This document shows, one piece after another, positions 8,010 through 17,457 of a stretch of 29,188 nt of DNA; position 1 is the stretch's first letter, and every line of letters begins with the position of its first letter. The position numbers were made by a program, and so were the translations under genes. The DNA lies in contig CALABV010000007.1 in assembly GCA_937886325.1 (NCBI GenBank), positions 1 to 29,188 on the forward strand. Direction: 5' to 3'. The DNA is from an uncultured Geobacter sp. GTDB lineage: Bacteria > Desulfobacterota > Desulfuromonadia > Geobacterales > Geobacteraceae. The notes under the pieces are model-generated. The model worked only from the letters and a program-made list of their open reading frames with translations, was not told where the DNA came from and ran no database searches.

Positions 8010-8252
8010 GTTTCTTCAAAACAAATTGCTACCGTCGACAACTTCCGTTATAAAAGAAGTCTAGGGAAAACGAAGCTGACTGATGGGGGTGACCTCAACA
8101 AAATAGTATTGTTGATAAAGTTTTTCCGGTGCTTTTCTGCCTGTTTTGTAAACCGGATATGAAAGCTGGAGGAAACGTCATTGTCGCTGTAACCCATGGC
8201 ACGTATCCTTAAACAATCACCCGCAAGCCGCATTTTCAAAGGGAGGGTTGAT

Positions 8253-9905
8253 ATGAAGGTAGGCGCTTCAAAGCGGAAAAAGAATAATAATACCGTCTCC
8301 TTTTCGGAAAAGGTTCACCTCGACCCGGATGCCGGTCAGCCTGAAAAAGCGGCTGTGAGCGATGCGAACCAACTGCTCGAAGCAATAATAGACGCCAGCC
8401 CATTAGCCATAATAGCCATGGACGAAAGGGCGATGGTTACTCTCTGGAATCCCGCGGCGGAAAGGATTTTCGGCTGGAAAAAGGAGGAAGTGCTCGGAAA
8501 GCCCTATCCGATAGTCTCTGAAGAATTTCTGGGAGAACTGATCAAGACCATTCCCGCCACAAACGAAGGATTGCTCCGCTGTTCAAGGGAAACCGTCCGC
8601 CGGCATAAAGACGGCGCCATGATTGACGTCAGCATTTCCGTTGCGACGCTTCGAAACAGGGACGGCGCCGTACTCGGCTATTTGGTCATTCTTGCCGACA
8701 TAACCGAGCGCAAAAAGGCACAGCAGGCCATCCTGGAATCCGAATTGAATTACAGGACTATTTTCGATGCGGCCAACGACGCCATATTTGTTCTGGACGC
8801 TGAAAACTGGCGGATACTGGATGTCAACCGGAAGATGTGCGAGATGTACGGCTACACTCGCGATGAGGTGCTGAAGTGCAGTCTGGAGGAATTGAGCGCC
8901 GGGTATCCCCCGTATACCCAGGAAGACCTGATGAAGCACATTCAGCGAGCCTCGACAAGTCAGTCCAGCACTATGCTCGAATGGCTCGCCAAGGACAGAA
9001 CGGGACGTCATTTCTGGATTGAGGTGAACACGAAGGGAGTCATCATCAATGGCGCATATAAGGTGCTTGTCGTCGCCAGGGACATCACGAAACGCAAGAT
9101 TGTGGAAGAGGAAAACAAAAAGATGCAGCAAACGCTCCTGCAGGCAAGCAAAATGGCCGCTATCGGCACTCTGGCCTCGGGTATCGCCCATGAGATAAAC
9201 AATCCGAACAATTTCATCCTGTCAAACGCGCAATTCCTTACGGAAATATGGCCCGACATCAGCCGTGTCCTTGCACGTCACGTCAAGGAGAAGAAAGATT
9301 TTCCCGTCTGCAGACTGCGCTACTCCGAGGTCGGCGCCCTCGTCCCGCAGATGCTCACCGGCCTTAGCGAAGGGGCAAACCGCATCAAAAGCATCGTCAC
9401 CGGCCTGAAGGACTTCGCCCGCCAGGAAATGACCGACCAGGATCAGACGGTGTTTGTCAATAAGGTGATCGAGGCGGCCCTCACCATGTTGCAGAACAAG
9501 ATAAAAAAGCACACGGACTTCTTCAAATGCAGCCTCGGTGACAATATCCCCCCGGTGAAGGGGAGTTTCCGGCAATTGGAACAGGTCGTCGTCAATGTGA
9601 TTGTGAACGCCCTCGAAGCGCTGCCGAGCAAGGCATGCGGCATTACCGTCTCCACAACGTACATAAGGCAACTCGACCAGGTCCTCATCAAGGTTCAGGA
9701 TGAGGGGGTCGGCATGACGGAGGAGCTGCAGAAGGCAATCTTCGACCCGTTCTTTACCACCAAGCATGACACCGGCGGTACAGGTCTCGGCCTCTCCATC
9801 TGCTTCACCATTGTAAAAAAGCATAACGGCGTCATCGAATGCTTTTCCATACCCGGCAAGGGGTCGACCTTTTTTGTGAAATTTCCGGCTCTTAAGCCTG
9901 AATAA
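8253..9905 (+). CDS. Cytoplasmic PAS-PAS sensor histidine kinase (NtrB-like)
   Basis: Sensor kinase of 550 aa partnering the activator at 9924. No signal peptide or membrane segment is visible, so it senses an intracellular or diffusible cue. Two PAS domains with PAC ends lie at about 38-160 (LVILADITERK near 144-154) and 165-283 (VARDITKRK). The H-box has phospho-acceptor His313 (ASGIAHEINNPNN), the N-box is QLEQVVVNVIVNALEALP and the G2 box is GGTGLGLS. All ATP-binding boxes are intact. The start at 8253 is chosen for GGGAGGGTTGAT just upstream; the in-frame ATG at 8196 has no ribosome-binding site at a usable distance. The activator starts 18 bp after the stop. The ligand bound by the PAS domains is unknown. 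Confidence 0.93.
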   Translation: MKVGASKRKKNNNTVSFSEKVHLDPDAGQPEKAAVSDANQLLEAIIDASPLAIIAMDERAMVTLWNPAAERIFGWKKEEVLGKPYPIVSEEFLGELIKTIPATNEGLLRCSRETVRRHKDGAMIDVSISVATLRNRDGAVLGYLVILADITERKKAQQAILESELNYRTIFDAANDAIFVLDAENWRILDVNRKMCEMYGYTRDEVLKCSLEELSAGYPPYTQEDLMKHIQRASTSQSSTMLEWLAKDRTGRHFWIEVNTKGVIINGAYKVLVVARDITKRKIVEEENKKMQQTLLQASKMAAIGTLASGIAHEINNPNNFILSNAQFLTEIWPDISRVLARHVKEKKDFPVCRLRYSEVGALVPQMLTGLSEGANRIKSIVTGLKDFARQEMTDQDQTVFVNKVIEAALTMLQNKIKKHTDFFKCSLGDNIPPVKGSFRQLEQVVVNVIVNALEALPSKACGITVSTTYIRQLDQVLIKVQDEGVGMTEELQKAIFDPFFTTKHDTGGTGLGLSICFTIVKKHNGVIECFSIPGKGSTFFVKFPALKPE

Positions 9906-9923
9906 TCGGGAGGTTGTTATCAC

Positions 9924-11360
9924 ATGAAAAAGGGAAGTTCTTTAACAATCCTTTTAGTTGATGATGAACACAATATTCTGCTCTCATCAAAATCCCTGCT
10001 CCGCCTGGCAGGAATTCAAAATGTGCAGACCATCGACGACAGCCGTCAGGTGTTGCCGCTCCTGAAATCGGAAAGCATAAGCGTAATCGTTCTCGATCTT
10101 CTCATGCCCTACATCTCCGGCAGGGAGTTGCTTACCACAATATGTCGGGACTATCCGCATATTCCGGTAATAGTCATGACTGCGTCCGACGAGGTGGAGA
10201 TAGCCGTGGAATGCATGAAAGTCGGCGCCTTTGACTACCTGGTAAAACCGGTGGAACAATCCCGCCTGATTTCCTCCGTGAAGAGGGCGATGGAGATCTG
10301 TATCCTGAAAAGCCAGGTGACACAGTTGCGAGATCAATTGCTCAGCAACAGAATCAAGCACCCTGAGGCTTTTGCCCCCATCATTTCAGCCAGCCCGAAA
10401 ATGATGTCCATGTTCCAATATTGCGAGGTTGTCGCCGAATCGCAGCAACCGGTCATCATCATCGGAGAAACAGGCGTGGGCAAGGAACTGGTCGCCAAGG
10501 CGATACACGACCTCAGCGGTGTGCGCGGAAAATTCGTGCCCGTCAATGTTGCCGGCCTGGATGACAACATGTTTTCCGATACTCTTTTCGGCCACAAGAA
10601 GGGCGCTTTCACGGGCGCGGACCAGTCTCGCGGCGGTCTCATCTCGAAAGCCGCGGGAGGAACCCTGTTCCTCGATGAAATAGGCGACCTGGCGGAAATC
10701 TCTCAAATGAAGCTTCTTCGCCTGCTTCAGGAGCAGGAATATTATCCCGTTGGCGATGATACGGCGTTTACCAGTGATGCCAGGATAATCGCGGCAACAA
10801 ACAAGGACCTCCGCGAACTGTCCGAAAAAGGAAAGTTCCGCAATGATCTCTACTTCCGGCTCTGCACCCACACGGTGCATATCCCTCCCCTGCGAAAAAG
10901 GCCGGAAGACATTCCATTGCTGCTGGATCATTTCATCGAACAGGCTGCGCATACCCTGAAAAAGAAAAAGCCGGCATACCCTGTTGAGCTCATAACCCTG
11001 CTTAATGCATACAATTTTCCTGGAAATGTGCGGGAGTTGAAGTCCATGGTTTTCGATGCGGTTGTCCGTCATCGGTCCGGTCTGCTTCATCAGGAACGAT
11101 TCAGGGAGGTTGTCGGTGATTGTCCCTCATCTTCCGATACCGGCTCTCTGCTCAGCAAAACAGTGGTCGACGCGCTTCAGGCGGCTATGCATCGCCTTCC
11201 AAAGTTGAGCGAAGTTGATGATTACCTGATAAAGGAGGCAGTGAAGCAGGCAGGAGGCAACCAGGGCATAGCAGCCTGCCTGCTTGGTATTACCCGGCAG
11301 ACTCTCAACAAGCGGTTGCAGAAAGCCGCAAACAAAGAATCTTCGAAAGAAGAATCGTAG
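9924..11360 (+). CDS. Sigma-54-dependent response regulator (NtrC/AtoC family)
   Basis: Transcription activator of 478 aa with all three standard parts. Receiver 1-120: acidic pocket D13/D14, phospho-acceptor Asp58 (VIVLDLLMP), Lys109 in LVKP. AAA+ domain at about 150-390: Walker A GETGVGKE at 181-188, sigma-54 contact loop GAFTGA at 227-232, Walker B GGTLFLDEIGDL at 245-256. Fis-type helix-turn-helix at the C-terminus (GGNQGIAACLLGITRQTL). Nothing essential is missing. CGGGAGG lies about 12 bases before the ATG. The gene is coupled to the histidine kinase. The nearest good sigma-54 promoter is that of the divergent alcohol dehydrogenase, the likely target. Confidence 0.95.
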   Translation: MKKGSSLTILLVDDEHNILLSSKSLLRLAGIQNVQTIDDSRQVLPLLKSESISVIVLDLLMPYISGRELLTTICRDYPHIPVIVMTASDEVEIAVECMKVGAFDYLVKPVEQSRLISSVKRAMEICILKSQVTQLRDQLLSNRIKHPEAFAPIISASPKMMSMFQYCEVVAESQQPVIIIGETGVGKELVAKAIHDLSGVRGKFVPVNVAGLDDNMFSDTLFGHKKGAFTGADQSRGGLISKAAGGTLFLDEIGDLAEISQMKLLRLLQEQEYYPVGDDTAFTSDARIIAATNKDLRELSEKGKFRNDLYFRLCTHTVHIPPLRKRPEDIPLLLDHFIEQAAHTLKKKKPAYPVELITLLNAYNFPGNVRELKSMVFDAVVRHRSGLLHQERFREVVGDCPSSSDTGSLLSKTVVDALQAAMHRLPKLSEVDDYLIKEAVKQAGGNQGIAACLLGITRQTLNKRLQKAANKESSKEES

Positions 11361-11411
11361 CTTCCCTTGTCGGGCAACAGTCAGCCGTCAGTGACCCACG
11401 TGTAAAAAATC

Positions 11412-11427
11412 CGGAACCTTTTTCGCT
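11412..11427 (+). promoter_or_regulatory. Weak -24/-12 promoter candidate for the secreted-protein gene
   Basis: CGGAACCTTTTTCGCT has GG and GC at sigma-54 spacing and eight of the twelve fixed positions. It lies about 60 bp before the start at 11485 and just after the activator gene. GG-N10-GC is common by chance, so this is only a hint that the secreted protein belongs to the same regulon. Confidence 0.3.
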
Positions 11428-11484
11428 CCATGCCTGTCTGATGAATCAGAGAAAGAATAATCGCTGAACGGCAAGGAGGAACGT

Positions 11485-12246
11485 ATGAGAACAATACTGG
11501 TGGCGATAGCGATTCTGACGCTGGCAGGCGGGGCATGGGCCGGGAGTATCGGTGACGCGGTCGAGGTGGAAATCAGGTCGGACAGCGGGGGTAGCCTGCC
11601 GCTGTACCCGGTGGATTCCTATTACCCGAACCGCAAGGCCTACGCCGAGGCTGTGAAGGGGGATCATTACTCCATCATCGTGCGCAACCGCCTCAACCGG
11701 CGCATCGGCGTCGTGGTGGCGGTGGACGGCAGGAACATTATTTCCGGGAAGAAATCGTGGCTGCGCAACAGCGAGCGTATGTATATCCTGGAGCCATACG
11801 GCTCGGGTGAATATACGGGATGGCGGACCGGCATGGACACCATCAACCGCTTCTACTTCACCAGCGCCGGCGACTCCTATGCCGCGGCATTCAAGGACAG
11901 GTCGGCCATGGGGGTGATTGCCGTCGCGGTGTATCCGGAGGTTCGCAGGTACGTGGAGCCGCAGGAGATGTCGCGATACAAGTCCAGGGACAGGGCAGCT
12001 GCGGCTCCGTCCGCCAAGGGCGAGTCCGAGTCGGCCGGAACCGGTTTCGGGAGGGAGGAGTATGCGCCGGCCCGGATGGTCGCCTTTGAGCCGGAATCGT
12101 CGGCCGTGGAAAAGGTCTTTCTGAAGTACGAGTGGCGTTCCACCCTCTGTCGGAAAGGGATTGTCCATTGCGGTACAGAAAGGCCGAGCCGGAATCGGAT
12201 GTGGGATGACGACGGTTTTGCGCCGCACCCTCCCGGATGGAGATGA
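11485..12246 (+). CDS. Secreted or periplasmic protein of unknown function
   Basis: 253 aa. The N-terminal signal peptide MRTILVAIAILTLAGG has a probable cut after AWA (17-19), placing the protein in the periplasm or outside. The central part (about 55-150) is compact and well formed (YSIIVRNRLNRRIGVVVAVD, GEYTGWR, SAMGVIAVAVYPE). I recall similar hypothetical proteins in proteobacteria but know no function. The region after about 165 is rich in Ala, Ser, Gly and charged residues and looks disordered. Two cysteines near the C-terminus (LCRKGIVHCG) could form a disulphide. GGCAAGGAGGAACGT is a strong ribosome-binding site. It follows the two-component genes by 124 bp and converges with the operon on the other strand. 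Confidence 0.8.
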   Translation: MRTILVAIAILTLAGGAWAGSIGDAVEVEIRSDSGGSLPLYPVDSYYPNRKAYAEAVKGDHYSIIVRNRLNRRIGVVVAVDGRNIISGKKSWLRNSERMYILEPYGSGEYTGWRTGMDTINRFYFTSAGDSYAAAFKDRSAMGVIAVAVYPEVRRYVEPQEMSRYKSRDRAAAAPSAKGESESAGTGFGREEYAPARMVAFEPESSAVEKVFLKYEWRSTLCRKGIVHCGTERPSRNRMWDDDGFAPHPPGWR

Positions 12247-12290
12247 GAGGAGGGATCATCACCTGGCAGCCTCATGATCCACCCGAAACG

Positions 12291-12340
12291 AAAAAAGGGG
12301 AGTGAAGAGCGGCGTGATTCATGGCGCCTTCACCCCCCCC
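12291..12340 (-). terminator. Intrinsic terminator of the aldolase-to-DUF1858 operon
   Basis: Read on the minus strand, a G-rich arm with GTGAAG and GCG pairs across a loop with CGC, CTTCAC and CCCC, with single-base bulges or mismatches, and is followed at once by TTTTTT (12296-12291). It lies about 20 bp past the DUF1858 stop, so it closes the five-gene operon and also separates it from the convergent secreted-protein gene. Confidence 0.75.
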
Positions 12341-12360
12341 GTGCTGTCACACGTTGTCCT

Positions 12361-12555
12361 TCAGTCTCCGATGACCCTGTTCAACTCCTCAAGCAGCTTT
12401 TCCATGTCCACCTTATGAACCCCGGCGCCATGCTCCAGTTCCTCCAGGTCGGCAATCTGGCATTCGAGGCAGTCGAGGCCGAACTGTTTCAGGATCGGTA
12501 CCGCCTGGGGGTAGCGGCGGCATATCTCGCCAATCTTCATGTCTTTCGTTATCAT
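12361..12555 (-). CDS. DUF1858-type small redox disulphide protein
   Basis: 64 aa resembling the DUF1858 domain (PF08984), often found alone or joined to hybrid-cluster-type proteins in anaerobes. The family hallmarks are visible: an N-terminal MKIGEICRRYPQ helix, then FGLDCLECQ with Cys29 and Cys32 as a CxxC pair, and an acidic helical tail. GGAGGAACCGGT precedes the ATG. It starts 33 bp after the aspC stop and ends the operon. The CxxC suggests a thiol-redox or metal-binding role; nothing in the sequence shows its partner. Confidence 0.85.
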   Translation of the reverse strand: MITKDMKIGEICRRYPQAVPILKQFGLDCLECQIADLEELEHGAGVHKVDMEKLLEELNRVIGD

Positions 12556-12588
12556 ACCGGTTCCTCCGCTCCCCGAAGGGCGTGATTG

Positions 12589-13782
<1,194 letters not shown>

Positions 13783-13827
13783 TGCGTTCTCCATCGTGAA
13801 ATGGCGCGCACATGGCGCGTCGTAGTG

Positions 13828-14313
13828 TTATCGGTTGAATTTTTCGTCAAGGGCTTTTTTGACGAGCGGGGGGACGAGACCGTCGATGGGGCCCCGCAGG
13901 GAATGCACTTCCTTCACCATTGACGACGAGAGGAAGCTGTAAAAGACAGAGGTCATCAGGAAGACGGTTTCCACGTCCTTGGAGATGCCGCGGTTTATCT
14001 GGGCCATCTGCAGTTCGTACTCGAAGTCGGAGATGGCGCGAAGTCCCCTGATGATTGCCTGTGCCTTCTGCGAGCGGGCGTAGTCTACCAGAAGCCCTTC
14101 GAAGGTGTCAACTTTCGCCCGTTCATTCTGCTTGAGCACCGCCTTGATAAGGTCGACCCTTTCCTCAACAGTGAAAAGAGGGCTTTTTCTTTCATTGCGC
14201 GCAACGGCGATAACCACCTCGTCAAAGATCTTCAGCGCCCGGTTGATGATGTCAAGGTGGCCGAAGGTAATGGGATCGAAGGAGCCGGGGTAGACGGCGA
14301 TTTTTTTCGTCAT
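13828..14313 (-). CDS. coaD: Phosphopantetheine adenylyltransferase
   Basis: Transfers AMP from ATP to 4'-phosphopantetheine, the penultimate step of coenzyme A synthesis. 161 aa, standard length. The nucleotidyltransferase motif TFGH at 16-19 sits in YPGSFDPITFGHLD, and FLSSSMVKEV near the C-terminus fits the family ISSS(x)R/K signature. The start at 14313 forms an ATGA overlap with the rsmD stop, so translation is coupled. GGAAAGG lies upstream. The longer in-frame reading back to 14487 is only rsmD sequence in another frame. Confidence 0.97.
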   Translation of the reverse strand: MTKKIAVYPGSFDPITFGHLDIINRALKIFDEVVIAVARNERKSPLFTVEERVDLIKAVLKQNERAKVDTFEGLLVDYARSQKAQAIIRGLRAISDFEYELQMAQINRGISKDVETVFLMTSVFYSFLSSSMVKEVHSLRGPIDGLVPPLVKKALDEKFNR

Positions 14314-14885
14314 GGCGAGCCTTTCCGTGTCATGGTGAAAAAGGTCAGGGCTGTGTCGCCGTAGACCCTTCTGTCGCATTGCAGCAGTGCGCCGAAAGCC
14401 GGTTCGAGTTCGTCGCGGGATGAGAGTTCGGCGACAACCACGGAATCTTCCTCCAGGAGGGTTGATGCCCCGAGCCGTGTCAGGCACTTTTCCAGAAGCC
14501 CTTTCCGGTACGGCGGGTCGAGGAAGACAAGCCGGAACGTCCGACCCTCGCGCTCAAGGCGGGCCAGCGCCGCATGAAAGTCCTGGGCAAAGACCCTGCT
14601 CCTGTCCGCGAATCCGGTGGTCTCCAGATTTTTCGCGATGGCCGCTGCCGCCTCCCTGCCGGCGTCGATGAAGACGGCACTATCGGCGCCCCGGCTCATG
14701 GCTTCGATCCCGAGGCTTCCGGCGCCGGCAAAGATATCCAGCACAGAACAGCCGTCAAGCGGGCCCAGCATCCCGACGAGGATGCTGAACAGCGCTTCCT
14801 TGACCTTGTCGGAGGTGGGCCTGGTATCGAGGCCGCGGGGCGCGAGTAGTCGCCGTCCCCGGGCAGTTCCCCCTATGACCCGCAT
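14310..14885 (-). CDS. rsmD: 16S rRNA (guanine-966-N2) methyltransferase
   Basis: SAM-dependent methyltransferase modifying G966 of 16S rRNA in the 30S subunit. 191 aa, usual length. It starts with MRVIGGTARGRRL and RPTSDKVKEALF, typical of RsmD. SAM motif I is DIFAGAGSLGIEA and catalytic motif IV is DPPY (FLDPPYRKG). The gene overlaps the preceding aldolase gene by 13 bp and coaD by 4 bp. The rsmD-coaD pairing is very common in bacteria and supports both calls. Confidence 0.95.
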   Translation of the reverse strand: MRVIGGTARGRRLLAPRGLDTRPTSDKVKEALFSILVGMLGPLDGCSVLDIFAGAGSLGIEAMSRGADSAVFIDAGREAAAAIAKNLETTGFADRSRVFAQDFHAALARLEREGRTFRLVFLDPPYRKGLLEKCLTRLGASTLLEEDSVVVAELSSRDELEPAFGALLQCDRRVYGDTALTFFTMTRKGSP

Positions 14886-15967
14886 CGCGACCGCGACAGG
14901 GTCTCCGCAAGCTTTGTCGCGCTTCCTTTGGCGCGAAATGCAGTCAGAAACTCCCGTGCCTCCCGGTATGCAAGCTCTTTGATCTGCGCGGCGTTTTCCG
15001 CCGGGATATCGTCGATTGCGTCCTTGAAAACCCCTGTCGCATACTTGATATCCCGGTTGTTTTTTCGCGCCCATTCGCGCATGGCATCCATCAGATCGAG
15101 GGGGAGCCCGGCGTGGGCGACGTTCTGCCAGAGCGTGCCGATGTTTCCCTTGCGTATGCCGTAGTCGGCGAGCTTTCCCACCAGGTGCAGAGGGGTCCCG
15201 GTGATGCCGTGCTGCACCAACCCGGACAGGCCGAAGGACGCGGCAACCTGGTGGATGCGTTGCGTCCTGGCCAGGTCGATGCGGACCACTTCCCCTTCCA
15301 GATAATTGCCCCGTTTCGATCCGTTGTTGATGGCGAGCAAATCGGGTGCTATTCCCCGGCGTGAGACTCCTGCCAGAAAATCTTTTGTCTCCGAAACGGT
15401 GGTCAGCGAGGAACGTCCCGGGGGTTGGACGGTTTCTCCCAGTTCCAGTTCCAGCCCGTAGCCGTGCCGGATAACCGGTTCCGCGAGTTTCGAGACGATT
15501 TCTATGTTCTCGGCAAGGGGGGTAAAGGAGGCGTCGAGGGCAAACGAGGTGTAGCCTGCTTCAATCTGCGCCGAGATGAGGAGGCGTGCCTCTTCCAACT
15601 CCTCTTCGCCTGTGTTCCGGACCGTGATGTGATCGGCGTGGATGAGGAATGGGCGGGTAAATCGGCTCTGCTCGACGTATTCAATGATGGTGTTGAAAAA
15701 CAGTTCCGGAGTCTGGCCCGTATAGCCGCCGTCGAGGCCTCCCTCGGTGCGTGTCAGTTCAAAGGCGACTACGGCGTCCAGTTCCTCGGCGGCCTTCATG
15801 ATCCCTGGTATGGCATGCCGGATTCTCGGATTGCAGGCCATGATGATCAGGGTTTCGTCTTTCAGGGCGGAAAATACATCTTTACCGCTCAGCAGGCAGG
15901 CGGTCGACTTCCTTCCCAGTTTGCCTCTGACCAGGTCGGGAACCAGTTCCAGAAGTTGTTTATTCAT
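14873..15967 (-). CDS. Class II aldolase-family protein
   Basis: 364 aa, TIM-barrel class II (zinc) ketose-bisphosphate aldolase superfamily. PFLIHADHIT corresponds to the HxDH motif of fructose- and tagatose-bisphosphate aldolases (Asp112 catalytic, His113 zinc ligand). LAINNGSKRGNY lies where those enzymes have their GTAHG-like loop, and LVQHGITGTP where they have LHGGSG. GNIGTLWQN replaces the usual K(I/V)N(I/V)xT motif. These differences suggest a divergent branch, so the true substrate may not be fructose-1,6-bisphosphate. First gene of the operon; its 3' end overlaps rsmD by 13 bp. The ribosome-binding site is weak (CGGAATT). Confidence 0.8.
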   Translation of the reverse strand: MNKQLLELVPDLVRGKLGRKSTACLLSGKDVFSALKDETLIIMACNPRIRHAIPGIMKAAEELDAVVAFELTRTEGGLDGGYTGQTPELFFNTIIEYVEQSRFTRPFLIHADHITVRNTGEEELEEARLLISAQIEAGYTSFALDASFTPLAENIEIVSKLAEPVIRHGYGLELELGETVQPPGRSSLTTVSETKDFLAGVSRRGIAPDLLAINNGSKRGNYLEGEVVRIDLARTQRIHQVAASFGLSGLVQHGITGTPLHLVGKLADYGIRKGNIGTLWQNVAHAGLPLDLMDAMREWARKNNRDIKYATGVFKDAIDDIPAENAAQIKELAYREAREFLTAFRAKGSATKLAETLSRSRCGS

Positions 15968-16058
15968 GCTGAATTCCGTTTGTGGAATAGTAAAATTATT
16001 GAGAAATATTGAGGAAATTTACCAGCTACGGTTTCGTGAGTCAAGGGCAACTTTCCGG

Positions 16059-16087
16059 TTGACAGAGCTAAAGGTCGGGGCTTTAAT
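16059..16087 (+). promoter_or_regulatory. Sigma-70-type promoter of dgt
   Basis: TTGACA (16059-16064), 17-bp spacer, TTTAAT (16082-16087): a perfect -35 and a one-mismatch -10 at ideal spacing. The predicted start near 16094 leaves about 20 nt before the ATG at 16114, just enough for the AAAGGAG site. Confidence 0.75.
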
Positions 16088-16113
16088 AAAATTTTCATGG
16101 AAAGGAGATGTCC

Positions 16114-17262
16114 ATGCCAAGTGCAGTATCCACGGAACGGCCTGATCTCGCCGGGTTTGCAGCACGGAGTTGCCGTTCGCTCGGCAGGCGCTATCCCGAG
16201 GAGTTTCGTGACGACCGTCCCGCATTCGAACGGGACCGGGATCGCATCATCCATTGTGCCGCCTTTCGCCGGCTGGAATACAAGACCCAGGTTTTCGTCA
16301 ACCACGAGGGGGACTACTACCGTACCCGCCTGACCCATTCCCTGGAGGTCGCCCAGATAGGCAAGGCCTGCGCGCGCCGCCTGCGCCTCAATGAGGAATT
16401 GACCGAGGCGCTCGCCCTTGCCCACGACCTGGGGCACACCCCCTTCGGTCACACGGGGGAGGAGGTGCTGAACCGCCTCATGGAGGAACACGGGGGGTTC
16501 GAGCACAATCGCCAGTCCCTGCGGGTGGTGGACGAGCTGGAGGAGCGCTACCCCGGTTTCAACGGGTTGAACCTTTCCTGGGAAACCAGGGAGGGGATCA
16601 TCAAGCACAAATCCCCGTACGACACTCCCGCGGAAATCCTGGTAGACTTGATGCCGGGTACGGTCCCCACCATCGAGGCCCAGATCATCAATTTCGCGGA
16701 TGAAATAGCCTATAACAACCATGATATCGACGACGGCCTCAAATCGGGGCTCATCACGATACGGCAGCTGGAGCAGGTGGAGCTGTGGAGAGAGGCCCAT
16801 GAAGGAATCACGGCCCGGTACCCCGATATAGATCCCGATCGGGACCGCCACCAGACGATCAGCGCCCTCATAGGCCTTCTCATCAAGGATCTGTGTTCCT
16901 CCACCATGGAGAATATCGAGCGGTCCCGCATCGAAACCCTGGAAGACCTGCGACGGGTGAATCGCCAGGTGGTCGCGTTCAGCCCGGGTATAGCGGAGAA
17001 GAACCGGAAGCTGAAGCAGTTCCTTATGGGAAACCTCTACCGTCACTACAAGGTGGAGAGGATGCGGGTAAAGGCCGAGCGCTGCCTGACCCAGCTCTTC
17101 GACACCTACCTGAGGCACCCGACGCTGCTTCCCCGGAAATATCAGCGGAAGATGGAGGAGTGCGGCAGGGAGCGGGTGATCTGCGATTACATCGCCGGGA
17201 TGACGGACCGTTTCGCCTTGGATGAGTTCAAGAGGCTTTTCGAGCCGTATGAGAGGGTGTGA
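16114..17262 (+). CDS. dgt: Deoxyguanosinetriphosphate triphosphohydrolase-like protein
   Basis: HD-domain dNTPase that releases triphosphate from deoxynucleoside triphosphates, controlling dNTP pools. 382 aa, in the range of the dGTPase-like group. Metal ligands are visible as His75 in THSLEVAQ, His104-Asp105 in LAHDLGHTPFGH and a later Asp in NFADEIAYNNHDIDDG. AAFRRLEYKTQVF is also typical. The ATG at 16114 is preferred over that at 16108, because AAAGGAG (16101-16107) is 6-7 bases before the former but adjoins the latter. Transcribed alone from the promoter at 16059, divergent from the aldolase operon, and followed by mobile element copy B 10 bp after the stop. Confidence 0.93.
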   Translation: MPSAVSTERPDLAGFAARSCRSLGRRYPEEFRDDRPAFERDRDRIIHCAAFRRLEYKTQVFVNHEGDYYRTRLTHSLEVAQIGKACARRLRLNEELTEALALAHDLGHTPFGHTGEEVLNRLMEEHGGFEHNRQSLRVVDELEERYPGFNGLNLSWETREGIIKHKSPYDTPAEILVDLMPGTVPTIEAQIINFADEIAYNNHDIDDGLKSGLITIRQLEQVELWREAHEGITARYPDIDPDRDRHQTISALIGLLIKDLCSSTMENIERSRIETLEDLRRVNRQVVAFSPGIAEKNRKLKQFLMGNLYRHYKVERMRVKAERCLTQLFDTYLRHPTLLPRKYQRKMEECGRERVICDYIAGMTDRFALDEFKRLFEPYERV

Positions 17263-17272
17263 TTCACATTTT

Positions 17273-17447
17273 CCTGAATCCGTAACGTCTTCAAGCCTTC
17301 GCCTTCGCGGAACGCCTCGGCTTCTTGCATTCGCGTGGGTTGACCTGTCCGACGGAGTTCACCCGGTGTACCCGGCGTGAAGCAGCATGGCGACGTTCAA
17401 GCCCCGGCATTCCGCTCGCCTCGGCATTCAGACATCACGGATTCAGG
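17273..17447 (+). mobile_element. MITE-like palindromic element, copy B
   Basis: 175 bp, same orientation as copy A. Ends CCTGAATCCGTAA and TCACGGATTCAGG. Two long exact blocks are shared with copy A: 17295-17320 equals 5155-5180 (26 bp) and 17419-17446 equals 5281-5308 (28 bp), while the centre has diverged. It is flanked by exact direct repeats ATTTT at 17268-17272 and 17448-17452, the clearest target-site duplication of the three. No coding frame of note. It lies directly after the dgt stop. Confidence 0.88.
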
Positions 17448-17457
17448 ATTTTGTCCG

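Larger units (their letters stand above)
7485..8252. other. Long AT-rich divergent regulatory region
   Basis: 768 bp separate the dehydrogenase and kinase genes. It is clearly richer in A/T than the flanking genes and holds no convincing coding region. Visible contents: a strong -24/-12 promoter toward the dehydrogenase (7665-7680), a weaker one toward the kinase (7994-8009), the dyad at 7823-7839, a perfect palindrome at 7889-7900, and a hairpin TCAACAA/TTGTTGA at 8095-8115 followed shortly by a short T run. The layout suits two promoters sharing enhancer sites. Confidence 0.7.

Noticed and set aside
7969..8064. 31-codon open frame starting ATGAAATTCTGT in the kinase leader, considered as a leader peptide
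   Set aside because: No ribosome-binding site, no repeated regulatory codons, and it overlaps the candidate -24/-12 sequence.
8050..8160. Possible cyclic-di-GMP (GEMM) or other riboswitch in the kinase leader
   Set aside because: The conserved core blocks of the GEMM motif could not be matched; only a simple TCAACAA/TTGTTGA hairpin is visible.
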